Source of the DNA: Stutzerimonas xanthomarina
GTDB taxonomy: Bacteria; Pseudomonadota; Gammaproteobacteria; Pseudomonadales; Pseudomonadaceae
Assembly: GCF_003935375.1 (NCBI RefSeq)
Contig: NZ_RHQM01000003.1
Location: 62,001 to 126,000, forward strand
Reading direction: 5' to 3'
Length of the DNA: 64,000 nucleotides
Program-made: the position numbers and the translations under genes
The notes under the pieces: model-generated
The model's input: the letters and a program-made list of their open reading frames with translations, nothing else
Databases searched by the model: none
Told to the model about the DNA's origin: nothing
Part shown: piece after piece, positions 1-7,851 of the stretch
Layout: each line of letters opens with the position of its first letter
Position numbering within the stretch: the stretch's first letter is position 1

Positions 1-203
1 AATCAAGAAAAACCTGAACGTGGCAGTAGGGCTTTCTGGAGACCCTGCAGGAGGGACGCAAAGCCAGACGCCACGGGGGCTGCGGCGCGTTGCGGGTCAC
101 TGGCATGCATTTTCGGCGGGGTGACCGTGGCTATATGAGTGGCCCGCGCGGCGATCGCACGCAGGCACTGCCGACACCCGGATGGGCGCCGGCAGGCCGA
201 GAA
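1..203. other. non-coding left edge, downstream of nirH
   Basis: No gene is supported here. The bases AATCAAG at 1-7 look like the right half of an FNR/DNR box cut by the window edge, which would fit a denitrification promoter just outside. Hairpin arms CTGCCG (168-173) and CGGCAG (190-195), with an inner CCC/GGG pair, lie directly downstream of the nirH stop and may end the nir transcript. There is no clear T-run. Confidence 0.4.
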
Positions 204-707
204 TCAGGCGCGGCGTTGAGTCGCCAGGCGCAGGCCGGTCTTCTTCAGAATGCGGCTGGACACCAGCATCTCGTTGGCCCGGCAGGCGTTGCCCAGCAGC
301 GCACGAATCTGGTTGCGGTAGGCCTCGATATCACTGGCATCACGCCCATGCACCATGGCGAACAGGTTGTATGGCCAGCCTTCCTGCCGTGGTCGGCGAT
401 AGCAGTGACTGACGAAAGGCTGGGCACCGATCAGCGCGCCCAGTCGCGCGATCTCGGCATCGTCGACGTCCCAGACGGTCATGCCGTTGTGCCGATAGCC
501 GAGGCGGTAGTGGTTGGGTATCGCCGCGATACGCCGGATCGCGCCGTCCGCCTGCAGCCGCTGCAGCAGCGCCAGGGTGGCGTCGACGTCGATGCCCAGC
601 TCCCCGGCGAGCCAGGCCCAGGGATCGGCCACCAGCGGCAGCCCGGCCTCGGTCAGCTCGATCAGGCGGCGGGTCAGGCCGTCAGACGGGGAAGTGCAAA
701 CCGACAT
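204..707 (-). CDS. nirH: NirH, siroheme decarboxylase subunit
   Basis: This is one of four Lrp/AsnC-like proteins (NirD, L, G, H) that together decarboxylate siroheme to 12,18-didecarboxysiroheme, an early step of heme d1 synthesis in the cytoplasm. The 167-residue product has an N-terminal winged-helix-like part (about residues 8-62) and a ferredoxin-like half. It carries the NirL/NirH-type signatures HCYRRPR (101-107) and WPYNLFAMVHGR (111-122). It is the last gene of the minus-strand nir operon. Its ATG lies 26 nt inside the end of nirG, so translation is probably coupled. Identity rests on similarity to NirL and on position; the family call is firm. Confidence 0.93.
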   Translation of the reverse strand: MSVCTSPSDGLTRRLIELTEAGLPLVADPWAWLAGELGIDVDATLALLQRLQADGAIRRIAAIPNHYRLGYRHNGMTVWDVDDAEIARLGALIGAQPFVSHCYRRPRQEGWPYNLFAMVHGRDASDIEAYRNQIRALLGNACRANEMLVSSRILKKTGLRLATQRRA

Positions 708-1125
708 GGAAGGTTTCCTCTTTCGGCAGATTCAGCACCGCCAGGCCGGTCTTGGCCTCGATGCGGGCGATGCTCTCGGCGATGCCCTGCGGGGTCTCGC
801 AACCGAGCACGAACCACATGTTCCAGCGGTGTTCGCGGCGGTAGTTGTGTGCCACTTCGGGCATCGCCTCCAGCTGCGCGGCAACCTCGTCGAAGCGCGC
901 CTCCGGCACCGACAGCGCGGCCAGGGTAAAGGCGCCGCCAAGCCGGTCGATGTCGAACATTGGCCCGAAACGGGTCAGCGTGCCGTCGTCGAGCAATGCC
1001 TGGACCCGCTCGCGCAGGCCCTCGGACGTGCTGCCCAGCTCCTCCGCCAGCGCTTCCCAGGGGTGGCGCACCAGCGGCAGGCCATGTTGCAGACGATTGA
1101 TCAACAGCCTGTCGAATTCATCCAT
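682..1125 (-). CDS. nirG: NirG, siroheme decarboxylase subunit
   Basis: Lrp/AsnC-like subunit of siroheme decarboxylase in heme d1 synthesis. The start ATG at 1125 (MDEFDRLL) gives 147 residues, the usual size; an upstream in-frame extension runs into nirL and lacks family similarity. The NirD/NirG-type signature [14 protein letters not shown] lies at about residues 93-106. It differs from the LCYQRPR-type motif of NirL and NirH, so it pairs with NirD in sequence class. The gene overlaps the end of nirL by 8 nt and the start of nirH by 26 nt, typical of a translationally coupled run. Confidence 0.93.
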   Translation of the reverse strand: MDEFDRLLINRLQHGLPLVRHPWEALAEELGSTSEGLRERVQALLDDGTLTRFGPMFDIDRLGGAFTLAALSVPEARFDEVAAQLEAMPEVAHNYRREHRWNMWFVLGCETPQGIAESIARIEAKTGLAVLNLPKEETFHVGLHFPV

Positions 1126-1630
1126 TGGCGACCTCGAGCAGCGGCGGGGCAAAACGGCCACCGCACTGTTTGAAAGCCCGCGTGCTGAACAGCAGCTGAT
1201 GCGGTACATCGCTCAGGCCGTTGTCCGCCAGCAGACGTTCGATCAGCTGGCAGACCTGCTCGCGCTCGCGGCCATGGACCATGCAGAACAGGTTGTAGGG
1301 CCACTGTGGCAGACGCCGCGGGCGCTGATAACAGAGGTTGACTCCTGCGGCCTGACCAAGGCGCCGCCCGACTTCGTCGACCTGCGCGTCGGGGATGTCC
1401 ATCACCAGCATGGCGTTGGCGCGAAAACCCAGCGCGCGGTGCTTGAGCACCAGGCCGAAGCGGCGGAACAGGCCTTCTTCCTGCCAGCGTTGAATCTGCT
1501 CCAGCACCCGCTCCTCGACGCTGCCGATCTGTTCGGCGAGTCGCTGGTAAGGCCGCGCGGCCAGCGGCAGGCCGCCCTCGAGCAGGCGGCGCAGCTGCAG
1601 CGCCTGCAGGTCATTGAGACAACCGGTCAT
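1118..1630 (-). CDS. nirL: NirL, siroheme decarboxylase subunit
   Basis: Lrp/AsnC-like subunit of siroheme decarboxylase for heme d1 formation. The 170 residues contain an N-terminal helix-turn-helix-like region (about 10-60) and the NirL/NirH signatures LCYQRPR (99-105) and [12 protein letters not shown] (110-121). These proteins keep the Lrp fold but act as enzymes rather than DNA-binding regulators, so a regulator annotation would be wrong. The ATG overlaps the nirD stop by 4 nt (ATGA) and the stop overlaps nirG by 8 nt. Confidence 0.93.
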   Translation of the reverse strand: MTGCLNDLQALQLRRLLEGGLPLAARPYQRLAEQIGSVEERVLEQIQRWQEEGLFRRFGLVLKHRALGFRANAMLVMDIPDAQVDEVGRRLGQAAGVNLCYQRPRRLPQWPYNLFCMVHGREREQVCQLIERLLADNGLSDVPHQLLFSTRAFKQCGGRFAPPLLEVANG

Positions 1631-2085
1631 GATGGATCTCCCAGCGGGAAGCCGAGGTCGATGCGAAAGGCCTGCTGCATCGGCAGGTCGAGCGGTGTCA
1701 GCCCGGTGTCGGCCTCGATCTCGGCCAGCAGCCGGTCGATGTGTGGCCGATCCGGCCCGGTCAGCACGAACCAGAGGTTGTAGCGATGCTCGCGCAGGTA
1801 GTTGTGGTTGACCTCGGGAAACGCATTGATGCGCGCCGCGACCTGCTCCAGCCGCGCCGCGGGCACGGCCAGCGCGACCAGGGTGCTGGCGCCGGCACGG
1901 CTGTGCTCGAACACCGGGCCGATGCGCGACAGGCCACCGCCCTCATGCAGTTGTTCGAGACAGGCGAGCACCTCGTCCTCGCTGCAGCCAAGCTCGTCGG
2001 CCATGGCGCGGTAGGGCTCGGCGCACAGCGGCATGCCGTGCTGGTAGCGGTCGATCAGGCGGCGACTGAGGGCGTCGATGTGCAT
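1627..2085 (-). CDS. nirD: NirD, siroheme decarboxylase subunit
   Basis: Lrp/AsnC-like subunit of siroheme decarboxylase. The 152-residue product has the NirD/NirG-class signature [14 protein letters not shown] at about 94-107 after a winged-helix-like N-terminus. It starts one base after the nirF stop region and overlaps nirL by 4 nt. The D-L-G-H order of separate genes is the pseudomonad arrangement; some other denitrifiers carry D and L fused. It is expected to act with NirL, NirG and NirH in the cytoplasm. Confidence 0.93.
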   Translation of the reverse strand: MHIDALSRRLIDRYQHGMPLCAEPYRAMADELGCSEDEVLACLEQLHEGGGLSRIGPVFEHSRAGASTLVALAVPAARLEQVAARINAFPEVNHNYLREHRYNLWFVLTGPDRPHIDRLLAEIEADTGLTPLDLPMQQAFRIDLGFPLGDPS

Positions 2086-2086
2086 G

Positions 2087-3262
2087 TCACAACCCCGTCT
2101 CGTGGGCGCGGCTGCTGAAGAAGATGCCGCTCGGACTCTGCGCCGGCAGTCGCTTGAGCAGCTTCAGGGTGTAGGGATCCCAGACCTGGATTTCCTCGCC
2201 ATCGCGCACCGACAGCCAGAGCTGATCGCCGCGGGCGGTGAACTCCATGTGCAGCACGGCCGGGCCCGGTTCCAGATCGGCGATGACCTCGTGGGTCTCG
2301 CTGTCGATGACCTGGACCTTGCCGTTGTCGGGGTGGGCGAAGTTGACCCAGATCTGCCGCGCGTCCGGTCGCGCCATGACGAAGATCGGCTGGCCGGCCA
2401 CGTCGATGGCGTCGGTCTGCTGCCACTTCTCGGAATCCATCACCAGCACACGATGCTGGCCGACGGCGGGGACGAAGGTCTGGTTGCCGGCGACGGTCCA
2501 GCCTTCCAGGTGCGGCATCTTGTAGACCGGCAGTTTCTGCTGGCCGCGGCCGTAACCATCGAGAATGCGCTCGACACCACGCTCGGGATGCCAGAGGTCG
2601 ATCTTGGCCATGCCGTCCTCGCCGAACAGGCCGGCGATGTAATAGCGCCCTTCAGGAGTCAGCAGCGCATCGTAGGGTTGGCGGCCGATACCCTCGAAAC
2701 GGGTGATCCGCGGCTCGTTGCCCTGGCTGAAATCCAGCAGCCAGGTTTCATCGGTATCGAACAGGCTGTAGATGAAGCGCCGGCCGGGCACGTCGATCAC
2801 GCCGACCACCCGCGAATTGCGGCTGCCGTCGGCCAGCGGCGTCGCCGGTATGTCGGCGACCAGCTCCAGGGTCTTGGCATCGAATACCTTCACCCCGCCC
2901 GGCTCGTAGTTGCCGACCGCGATCAGCGTGCCGTCCTGGCTGATGGCGCCACCGATGCTGTTGCCACCCTGGATGACGCGACGATCGATGCGCTGGCGCA
3001 GCAGGTCGACCTTGGTCAGCCCACCGTCGCGGCCGAATACGTAGGCGTAGCGCTGATCGCGGGAAAACACCACCGAGGCATGAGACAGGTCGCCCAGCCC
3101 CTCGATGCGGGCGAGCTGGCTCTGGTTGCTGCTCTCGATGATCTGCAGGCTGCCGGTGGCGCGCTCCACCACCACGCCCAGGTCACCGGTGCCGCGCAGC
3201 GGTTGCTGTGCACAGGCCGCGAGCAGACCGGCCGCAGCCAGCAGCAGAAAAGGACGAATCAT
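2087..3262 (-). CDS. nirF: NirF, heme d1 biogenesis lipoprotein
   Basis: Periplasmic protein needed to make heme d1, with a fold related to the d1-binding beta-propeller of NirS and NirN. The 391-residue product begins with a short signal ending in a lipobox (LLAAC, Cys17), so it is probably anchored to the inner membrane facing the periplasm. Propeller-like repeats (YAYVFGRDG, YYIAGLFGEDGMAKIDLW) run through the protein. It lacks the cytochrome c domain of NirS and NirN. Family members bind d1-type heme and interact with NirS and NirN; the exact chemical step is still debated. The start overlaps the nirC stop by 4 nt. Confidence 0.94.
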   Translation of the reverse strand: MIRPFLLLAAAGLLAACAQQPLRGTGDLGVVVERATGSLQIIESSNQSQLARIEGLGDLSHASVVFSRDQRYAYVFGRDGGLTKVDLLRQRIDRRVIQGGNSIGGAISQDGTLIAVGNYEPGGVKVFDAKTLELVADIPATPLADGSRNSRVVGVIDVPGRRFIYSLFDTDETWLLDFSQGNEPRITRFEGIGRQPYDALLTPEGRYYIAGLFGEDGMAKIDLWHPERGVERILDGYGRGQQKLPVYKMPHLEGWTVAGNQTFVPAVGQHRVLVMDSEKWQQTDAIDVAGQPIFVMARPDARQIWVNFAHPDNGKVQVIDSETHEVIADLEPGPAVLHMEFTARGDQLWLSVRDGEEIQVWDPYTLKLLKRLPAQSPSGIFFSSRAHETGL

Positions 3263-3600
3263 GGCTTGGGATATCCTTCGAGCAGACGGTCGACCAGGTA
3301 GGCGATGTCCTGCTCGTCGAGCAGGGCATTCCAGCCGGGCATGGCCGTACCGGGGCGGCCGTGGGTAACGGTGGCGATCAGACTGTCACGGGGTTTGCCG
3401 GCTAGCGCCTCGCGGGTGAGCGCGGGGCCGAGACCGCCGGTCATGCGCAGGCCATGGCAGGAGCCACAGTCCTGAAGCAGCAGATGGTCGAGCTTCGCCT
3501 GGCGTTCGGCAGTGGGTGCCGCGGCCAGGGCGGTGGGAATCAGGAGGAAGGACGCCAGGGCCAGCCCCAGACGTGAAACGGCGTGTCGGGCAACTGTCAT
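3259..3600 (-). CDS. nirC: NirC, cytochrome c55X
   Basis: Small periplasmic monoheme cytochrome c that can donate electrons to NirS and is also linked to heme d1 maturation. The 113 residues start at the ATG at 3600, which has a good GGAGGA ribosome site 5 nt upstream. A 12-nt upstream extension would start at TTG within that ribosome site and is rejected. A signal peptide (about 1-27) precedes the heme motif CGSCH (45-49), and a later TAMPGW holds the likely Met ligand. It lies just downstream of nirM and overlaps nirF by 4 nt. Confidence 0.93.
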   Translation of the reverse strand: MTVARHAVSRLGLALASFLLIPTALAAAPTAERQAKLDHLLLQDCGSCHGLRMTGGLGPALTREALAGKPRDSLIATVTHGRPGTAMPGWNALLDEQDIAYLVDRLLEGYPKP

Positions 3601-3616
3601 GACGTCCTCCAAGGTG

Positions 3617-3931
3617 TTACTTCTGGCTAAGAACCCACTCGGCGAGGATCTTGGCTTCTTCTTCGGTTACCGGGTTTGGCGGCATCGGGATCGGACCCCA
3701 TACGCCCTGGCTGCCGTTCTTGATGTGGCCGGCCAGCAGATCGGCAGCGCCGTCCTGCCCTGCGTACTTGGCGGCGACTTCCTTGAACGCCGGGCCTACC
3801 AGCTTGGCATCGATGCTGTGGCAAGCTGCGCAAGGCTTGCTCTTGAACAGCGCCTCACCATCCTGCGCCAGTGCCGGCTGCAGGGTCAGCGCGCCGCCCA
3901 GGGCGAGCATCGGGATAAGGATTTTCTTCAT
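3617..3931 (-). CDS. nirM: NirM, cytochrome c551
   Basis: Soluble periplasmic electron donor to cytochrome cd1 nitrite reductase. The 104-residue precursor has a cleavable signal peptide (about 1-22, ending PALA), heme site CAACH (34-38) and an axial Met in IPMPPNP (Met83), all typical of Pseudomonas c551. It heads the nirM-C-F-D-L-G-H run. Its leader is long and structured and holds a perfect FNR/DNR box about 210 bp upstream, so this half of the cluster probably has its own anaerobic promoter separate from nirS. Confidence 0.97.
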   Translation of the reverse strand: MKKILIPMLALGGALTLQPALAQDGEALFKSKPCAACHSIDAKLVGPAFKEVAAKYAGQDGAADLLAGHIKNGSQGVWGPIPMPPNPVTEEEAKILAEWVLSQK

Positions 3932-4012
3932 TAGATCTTTTCCTCAAGGCTAAAGGGGAGAGCGTTACCGCCCACCCAAAGGGTGCTCAGCAAAACGCAC
4001 TGAGCAAGTGCA

Positions 4013-4026
4013 CGGTAAATTTACCG
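4013..4026. promoter_or_regulatory. 14-bp perfect palindrome in the nirM leader
   Basis: CGGTAAATTTACCG is fully self-complementary. On the minus strand it overlaps the -10 of a possible sigma-70 promoter: TTGCCT (4035-4040), a 17-nt spacer, then TACCGT (4012-4017). It could be an operator for a repressor or activator acting on nirM. The dyad is plain; its function is inferred. Confidence 0.4.
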
Positions 4027-4142
4027 CTTGTGCTAGGCAACCTTTTGTCCTTGGTCATTGTTTGTGGGTTCCGGGACTTCGAACGGCTGCTTCGCGACCG
4101 GTGCGGGCAGGCTCAGGATGAATGAGCCACCATGCCGGTTCC

Positions 4143-4156
4143 TTGATTGCAATCAA
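4143..4156 (-). promoter_or_regulatory. FNR/DNR box, probably for nirM
   Basis: TTGATTGCAATCAA is a perfect match to the FNR-type consensus TTGAT-N4-ATCAA. A weak xAxxxT hexamer, CATCCT (4115-4120, minus strand), sits 32 nt from the box centre. This predicts a start near 4108 and a leader of about 177 nt before nirM. No plus-strand gene lies nearby, so nirM is the likely target. Confidence 0.7.
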
Positions 4157-4217
4157 ATCATCCCATTGGCACGACTGTGCCGTCGCCGGCCGGTGGTCGG
4201 ACACCGGAAAAGCACAA

Positions 4218-4236
4218 GGCCGGCATTGCGCCGGCC
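4218..4236 (-). terminator. hairpin downstream of nirB
   Basis: A 7-bp stem, GGCCGGC (4218-4224) with GCCGGCC (4230-4236), loop ATTGC, lies 18 nt after the nirB stop on the minus strand and is followed by TTGTGCTTTTCC. It probably ends the nirSTB transcript. Confidence 0.6.
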
Positions 4237-4253
4237 CGTTGCTTGCCGCCTGG

Positions 4254-5129
4254 TTACTGCTTGGCGGCAGTGATATCGCCCTGGGCGTCGATACCCAGCG
4301 TGTAGCCGAGCGAAACGTGGTGGTAGCGCCCGGTGGCGTTGTCGTCATGAATGGCGAAGCCGAAGTTGTAGACGTTGCCCGCCGCCAGCGTCACGTCACC
4401 CTCGCCGCCCGCGAACTTGCGAGTGAACACGACCGTCCAGGTATCGCCATCGAGCTGGCCCTGGGCATCGACCAGCGCCTTGCCGCCCTCCATCACCCGC
4501 TCGGTCGCCACGTAGCCGTCGAAGGCCTTGTTCTCACCGCTGCGCCACTGGTTCAGGTCATAGAAGATCCCGTTGGCCAGCGAGCCGTCCTTGACGTACT
4601 TGGTCTTGGTGTCGGCTGCGCCCGGCATGGTCCGTGCATCGCCGTGGCAGCTGCCCCAGCAACCACCTGCCTCGGCCAGCTGGACCTTGGAACCACCTTC
4701 GAGCATGTAGGCGATCTTCACCGGGTTGTCGGCGTCCATCGGCGCCGCGCCGGATGCTGCGGGCTGTTTCCAGGTGAAGCGCAGGTAGAGGTTTTCGCCG
4801 TCGTTGGCGGCCTGCACCTTGGCATTGATGAACGGCGCCTTGCCATCGATCGGCGTGGGCTCGAGCTTCTGGCCGCTGGCCATCTTGCCGCCCATGTCCT
4901 CGACTTCCTCGGAGTGGCAGCCAGCGCAGGTTTCGCCTTTCTTCAGGGCCCGGGCACCACCGTGCTCGGTACCCTTGGTGATCCATTCCACCGGCGACAC
5001 GCCGGGGTAGAACAGAGTGACGTCGGTCGCTGCCACCGCGTTCCAGTCAGCCGGCGCCGCGGCCATTGCAGTCTGTGCGCCGAAGGCGATTACCGCCCCC
5101 ACCGCACTGGCCATCAGGGTCTTTTTCAT
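4254..5129 (-). CDS. nirB: NirB, diheme cytochrome c552
   Basis: Periplasmic cytochrome c552 of the nirSTB operon; its role in electron transfer to nitrite reduction is accessory. The start ATG at 5129 (MKKTLMAS) has an AGGA site upstream; longer forms lack a signal peptide. Cleavage after about residue 23 leaves about 268 residues. Heme site 1 is a normal CAGCH (68-72). Site 2 reads CWGSCH (157-162), with three residues between the cysteines (CxxxCH), which is atypical. The C-terminal half resembles ethylbenzene-dehydrogenase-like heme-binding domains by eye; this is a weak inference. A hairpin follows the stop. Confidence 0.9.
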   Translation of the reverse strand: MKKTLMASAVGAVIAFGAQTAMAAAPADWNAVAATDVTLFYPGVSPVEWITKGTEHGGARALKKGETCAGCHSEEVEDMGGKMASGQKLEPTPIDGKAPFINAKVQAANDGENLYLRFTWKQPAASGAAPMDADNPVKIAYMLEGGSKVQLAEAGGCWGSCHGDARTMPGAADTKTKYVKDGSLANGIFYDLNQWRSGENKAFDGYVATERVMEGGKALVDAQGQLDGDTWTVVFTRKFAGGEGDVTLAAGNVYNFGFAIHDDNATGRYHHVSLGYTLGIDAQGDITAAKQ

Positions 5130-5176
5130 AATCGGTTCCTCATCATCGATGGTTGGCTGGCCCGACGGACCGCAGT

Positions 5177-5782
5177 TCAGTCTTCGTCTTCTTCGGTCAT
5201 CCCTTCGGGCAGGTGGTGCGCGATGCCCTTGTGGCAAGCGATGCAGGTCAGGTTGTCTTCGCGAGCCATCTCATGCTGCTTGCGGGCTCGCTGCTTCTGC
5301 ATGTCGGAGCTCATGCTTTCCAGGCTGTGGCAGTTGCGGCATTCGCGGGAATCGGACGCCCGCATCCGCGCCCATTCGCGACGCGCCAGGGTCAGCCGCT
5401 TGGCCTCGAACTTTTCGGCGGTGTCGATGGTGCCGACGATCTTGCCCCACAGCTCCTTGGAGGCCTCGACCTTGCGCACCATCTTGTGCGTCCAGTCGCG
5501 CGGCACATGGCAGTCCGGGCAGGTCGCTCGCACGCCGGTACGGTTGGCGTAGTGAATGGTCTCCTTGTACTCGGGGTAAACGTTGTCACCCATCTCGTGA
5601 CAGGAGATGCAGAAGGTTTCGGTGTTGGTGGCCTCCAGCGCGGTGTTGAAGCCGCCCCAGAAGACGATACCGGCAACAATGCCCACCACTAGAATGCCGC
5701 CGAGCGAGTAGCGCGCGCTCGGCCGCCGCAGTAGCGCAAGGATGCCGCCCTTCTTTTGCTTGTTGCCGTCTTGATCTGTCAT
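5177..5782 (-). CDS. nirT: NirT, membrane tetraheme cytochrome c
   Basis: NapC/NirT-family quinol dehydrogenase that passes electrons from the quinol pool to periplasmic acceptors. The 201-residue product has one N-terminal membrane anchor (about 24-44) and four heme sites: CISCH (58-62), CPDCH (88-92), CRNCH (148-152) and CIACH (180-184). The C-terminus is acidic. The start ATG at 5782 has an AAGGGA site upstream. It lies between nirS and nirB, an arrangement characteristic of P. stutzeri and absent from the P. aeruginosa nir operon. Confidence 0.96.
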   Translation of the reverse strand: MTDQDGNKQKKGGILALLRRPSARYSLGGILVVGIVAGIVFWGGFNTALEATNTETFCISCHEMGDNVYPEYKETIHYANRTGVRATCPDCHVPRDWTHKMVRKVEASKELWGKIVGTIDTAEKFEAKRLTLARREWARMRASDSRECRNCHSLESMSSDMQKQRARKQHEMAREDNLTCIACHKGIAHHLPEGMTEEDED

Positions 5783-5803
5783 GGAATCTGTTCCCTTGCC
5801 AGA

Positions 5804-5826
5804 CCCACCGCGCCAGGCACGGTGGG
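5804..5826 (-). terminator. hairpin between nirS and nirT
   Basis: Stem CCCACCG (5804-5810) with CGGTGGG (5820-5826) and a 9-nt loop lies between the nirS stop and the nirT ribosome site. There is no T-run, so partial termination or protection of the nirS mRNA 3' end is more likely than full termination. Confidence 0.45.
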
Positions 5827-5851
5827 TGTTAACAGGCAATCCTCGGGCGGA

Positions 5852-7534
5852 TTAATACACGTCGTGCATGGTGTTGAAGACGTTGAACTTGCCGGTCGGC
5901 GTGACGATCGCCGGGTCGGTGATCACCTTCTTCAGCTTCAGCGTCTTGTCGTCGTAGATCACGATTGCGGACTGGTCGGTCTTGCCGCCCCACAGGGAGA
6001 TCCACACTTCGTCACCGGCCACGTTGTACTCGGGGTGGGTGGCGCGACGGATCGCCTTGCTTTCCGGCAGCCCGGAATCCTTGGCGACGTCGAGACGCTT
6101 GGGCTCCTTGCCCAGGTCGTTGAGGTCATAGACGTAGACGGACTCGGCGACTTCCCGCTCGGGGTTCATCGGCGCGTCGGCCCAGAGGTTCTTCGACTTC
6201 GGATGGGTCTTGACGAACAGGTTGCCGGCACCCGGCATCTTCAGTTCCTGCACCACCTTCCAGTTGTGCTCCTTGTACTTGGCGTACTTCGGATCGTCGG
6301 AAGCGGTGGAGATCAGCGAGACCACGTCATCGCCAAGGTGACCGGTGGTCCAGACCGGGCCGAACTGCGGATGGATGAAGTTGGCGCCGCGACCCGGGTG
6401 CGGGATCTTCGCGGTGTCGACCAGCGCGGCCAGCTTGCCGGTCTTGGTATCGACCGCAGCGACCTTGTTCGAGGCGTTGGCAGCAACCATGAAGTAGCGC
6501 TTGGAGTAGTCCCAGCCGCCGTCATGGAGGAACTTGGCCGACTCGATGGTGGTGGTCTTAAGGTTCTTCAGATCGGTGTAGTCGACCAGGATGATCTGCC
6601 CGGTTTCCTTCACGTTGACCACCCACTCCGGCTTGATGTGCGAAGCGACGATGGACGCCACGCGCGGCTCGGGGTGGTATTCGCCGTCGACGGTCTGACC
6701 GCGGGTGGACACGACCTTGATCGGCTCCAGGGTCTCGCCGTCCATGATCGAGTACTGCGGCGGCCAGTAGGTGCCACCGATCAGGTACTTGTCCTCGTAG
6801 CCCTTGAACTTGGAGGTGTCCACGGAACGGGCATCGGAGCCCAGACGCACGGTGGCGACGGTGGTCGGCTCTTCGTACCACATGTCGATGATGGTGGTCA
6901 GGCCGTCACGGCCCACGGTATAGACGTAGCGGCCGGAAGCGGACAGGCGCGAGATGTGTACCGCGTAGCCGGTGTCCAGCACCTTCCAGATGGTGTGGGT
7001 ATCGCCGTCCACCAGGGCCAGCTTGCCGGCATCGCGCAGAGTGATGGCGAATACGTTCTGCAGGTTGATCTTGTTCAGCTGCTTCTTCGGACGCTGATCA
7101 ACCGGAACGATCAGCTTCCAGCTGTCCTTCATGTCCTGCAGAGAGAACTCTGGCGGCACATCCGGAGTGTTCTGGATGTAGCGCGCCATCATGTTGATCT
7201 CTTCCTTGGTGAGGATGTCGTCATAGTTGACCATCCCGCCCTCGGTGCCATAGGCAATGATGTTCTCCAGGCGCTTGGTGCCCAGATTGAGGGTGCCGCC
7301 CTCGGTCTTCTTGCCATCCGCGTCGGTCTTGCTCCAGTGCGGCTCGAGGTTCTTGCCCGTGGCTCCTTTACGCAGAACGCCGTGGCAACCGGCACAGCGT
7401 TCGAAATAGATCTGCTTGGCCGCTTCCTTTTCTTCGGCGGTCATCTCTGGGGCAGCAGCCTGGGCGACGGCCAGACCAAGCAACGAAAGGCCGGCGATCA
7501 GGCCAGCCAGAATAGGTTTACCGACATTGCTCAT
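5852..7534 (-). CDS. nirS: NirS, cytochrome cd1 nitrite reductase
   Basis: Periplasmic enzyme reducing nitrite to nitric oxide, the step that commits nitrogen to gas. The 560-residue precursor has a signal peptide (about 1-27), an N-terminal cytochrome c domain with CAGCH (47-51), and an eight-bladed propeller that binds heme d1. Histidines in YAVHISR, HPGRGANFIH and TTGHLGDD match the d1 proximal and active-site positions of the family. It needs the products of nirF, D, L, G, H, J, E and N for its d1 heme. An FNR/DNR-type box with a -10 element at canonical spacing lies upstream. Length and sequence match the P. stutzeri type. Confidence 0.99.
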   Translation of the reverse strand: MSNVGKPILAGLIAGLSLLGLAVAQAAAPEMTAEEKEAAKQIYFERCAGCHGVLRKGATGKNLEPHWSKTDADGKKTEGGTLNLGTKRLENIIAYGTEGGMVNYDDILTKEEINMMARYIQNTPDVPPEFSLQDMKDSWKLIVPVDQRPKKQLNKINLQNVFAITLRDAGKLALVDGDTHTIWKVLDTGYAVHISRLSASGRYVYTVGRDGLTTIIDMWYEEPTTVATVRLGSDARSVDTSKFKGYEDKYLIGGTYWPPQYSIMDGETLEPIKVVSTRGQTVDGEYHPEPRVASIVASHIKPEWVVNVKETGQIILVDYTDLKNLKTTTIESAKFLHDGGWDYSKRYFMVAANASNKVAAVDTKTGKLAALVDTAKIPHPGRGANFIHPQFGPVWTTGHLGDDVVSLISTASDDPKYAKYKEHNWKVVQELKMPGAGNLFVKTHPKSKNLWADAPMNPEREVAESVYVYDLNDLGKEPKRLDVAKDSGLPESKAIRRATHPEYNVAGDEVWISLWGGKTDQSAIVIYDDKTLKLKKVITDPAIVTPTGKFNVFNTMHDVY

Positions 7535-7651
7535 CCTTCTCTCCTATGGGAGCGCTTCTGGCGACTCCTGCTAGTTACGGCGGTGTGGCAGTTCCCGGGG
7601 ACTTCTTCTTTTTGCGATTTGGATGCTATGAGAGCGCCGTTGCGAAGACGC

Positions 7652-7665
7652 TTGACGACAATCAA
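7652..7665 (-). promoter_or_regulatory. FNR/DNR-type box of the nirS promoter
   Basis: TTGACGACAATCAA differs from TTGAT-N4-ATCAA at one base. On the minus strand TAGCAT (7623-7628) is centred 33 nt from the box centre, as in class II FNR-type promoters. The predicted start is near 7617, giving a leader of about 83 nt. Confidence 0.75.
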
Positions 7666-7764
7666 GAGAGCCCCCGGCACCCCCTCAGCGTGACGCCTTG
7701 TCGCGGGCGCAATGGGCCGAAACGTCTGGAATCGGCTTCGATTGGTCGGCATCAGGTGCGGGAC

Positions 7765-7778
7765 TTGATCGCAATCAA
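7765..7778 (+). promoter_or_regulatory. FNR/DNR box, probably for nirQ
   Basis: TTGATCGCAATCAA is a perfect match to the consensus, 73 bp upstream of the nirQ start. No good -10 hexamer is seen at class II spacing on the plus strand, so the exact promoter geometry is unclear. Confidence 0.7.
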
Positions 7779-7851
7779 GCTTTGCCGGCGGATGGCTTGA
7801 GAGGGGTCGGTGGGGCCGGTAGCTTGGCGATGGAAATAACCAACTGCTGCC

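Larger units (their letters stand above)
3932..4253. other. nirM upstream / nirB downstream region
   Basis: No gene. Reading toward nirM on the minus strand it holds a terminator-like hairpin after nirB (4218-4236), a perfect FNR/DNR box (4143-4156), a GGCTCA/TGAGCC dyad (4110-4128), a 14-bp perfect palindrome (4013-4026) and a GCTCAG/CTGAGC stem (3985-3990 with 4000-4005). Confidence 0.6.
7535..7851. other. nirS-nirQ divergent promoter region
   Basis: No gene is supported in this spacer of about 317 bp. It carries two FNR/DNR-type boxes, one nearer nirS (7652-7665) and one nearer nirQ (7765-7778), about 113 bp apart. Confidence 0.7.

Noticed and set aside
204-2085. NirD, L, G and H as Lrp/AsnC transcription regulators
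   Set aside because: Family knowledge and the heme d1 gene context show they are siroheme decarboxylase subunits.
5756-7693. Long plus-strand open frame opposite nirS
   Set aside because: Antisense shadow of nirS without recognisable domains or a ribosome site.
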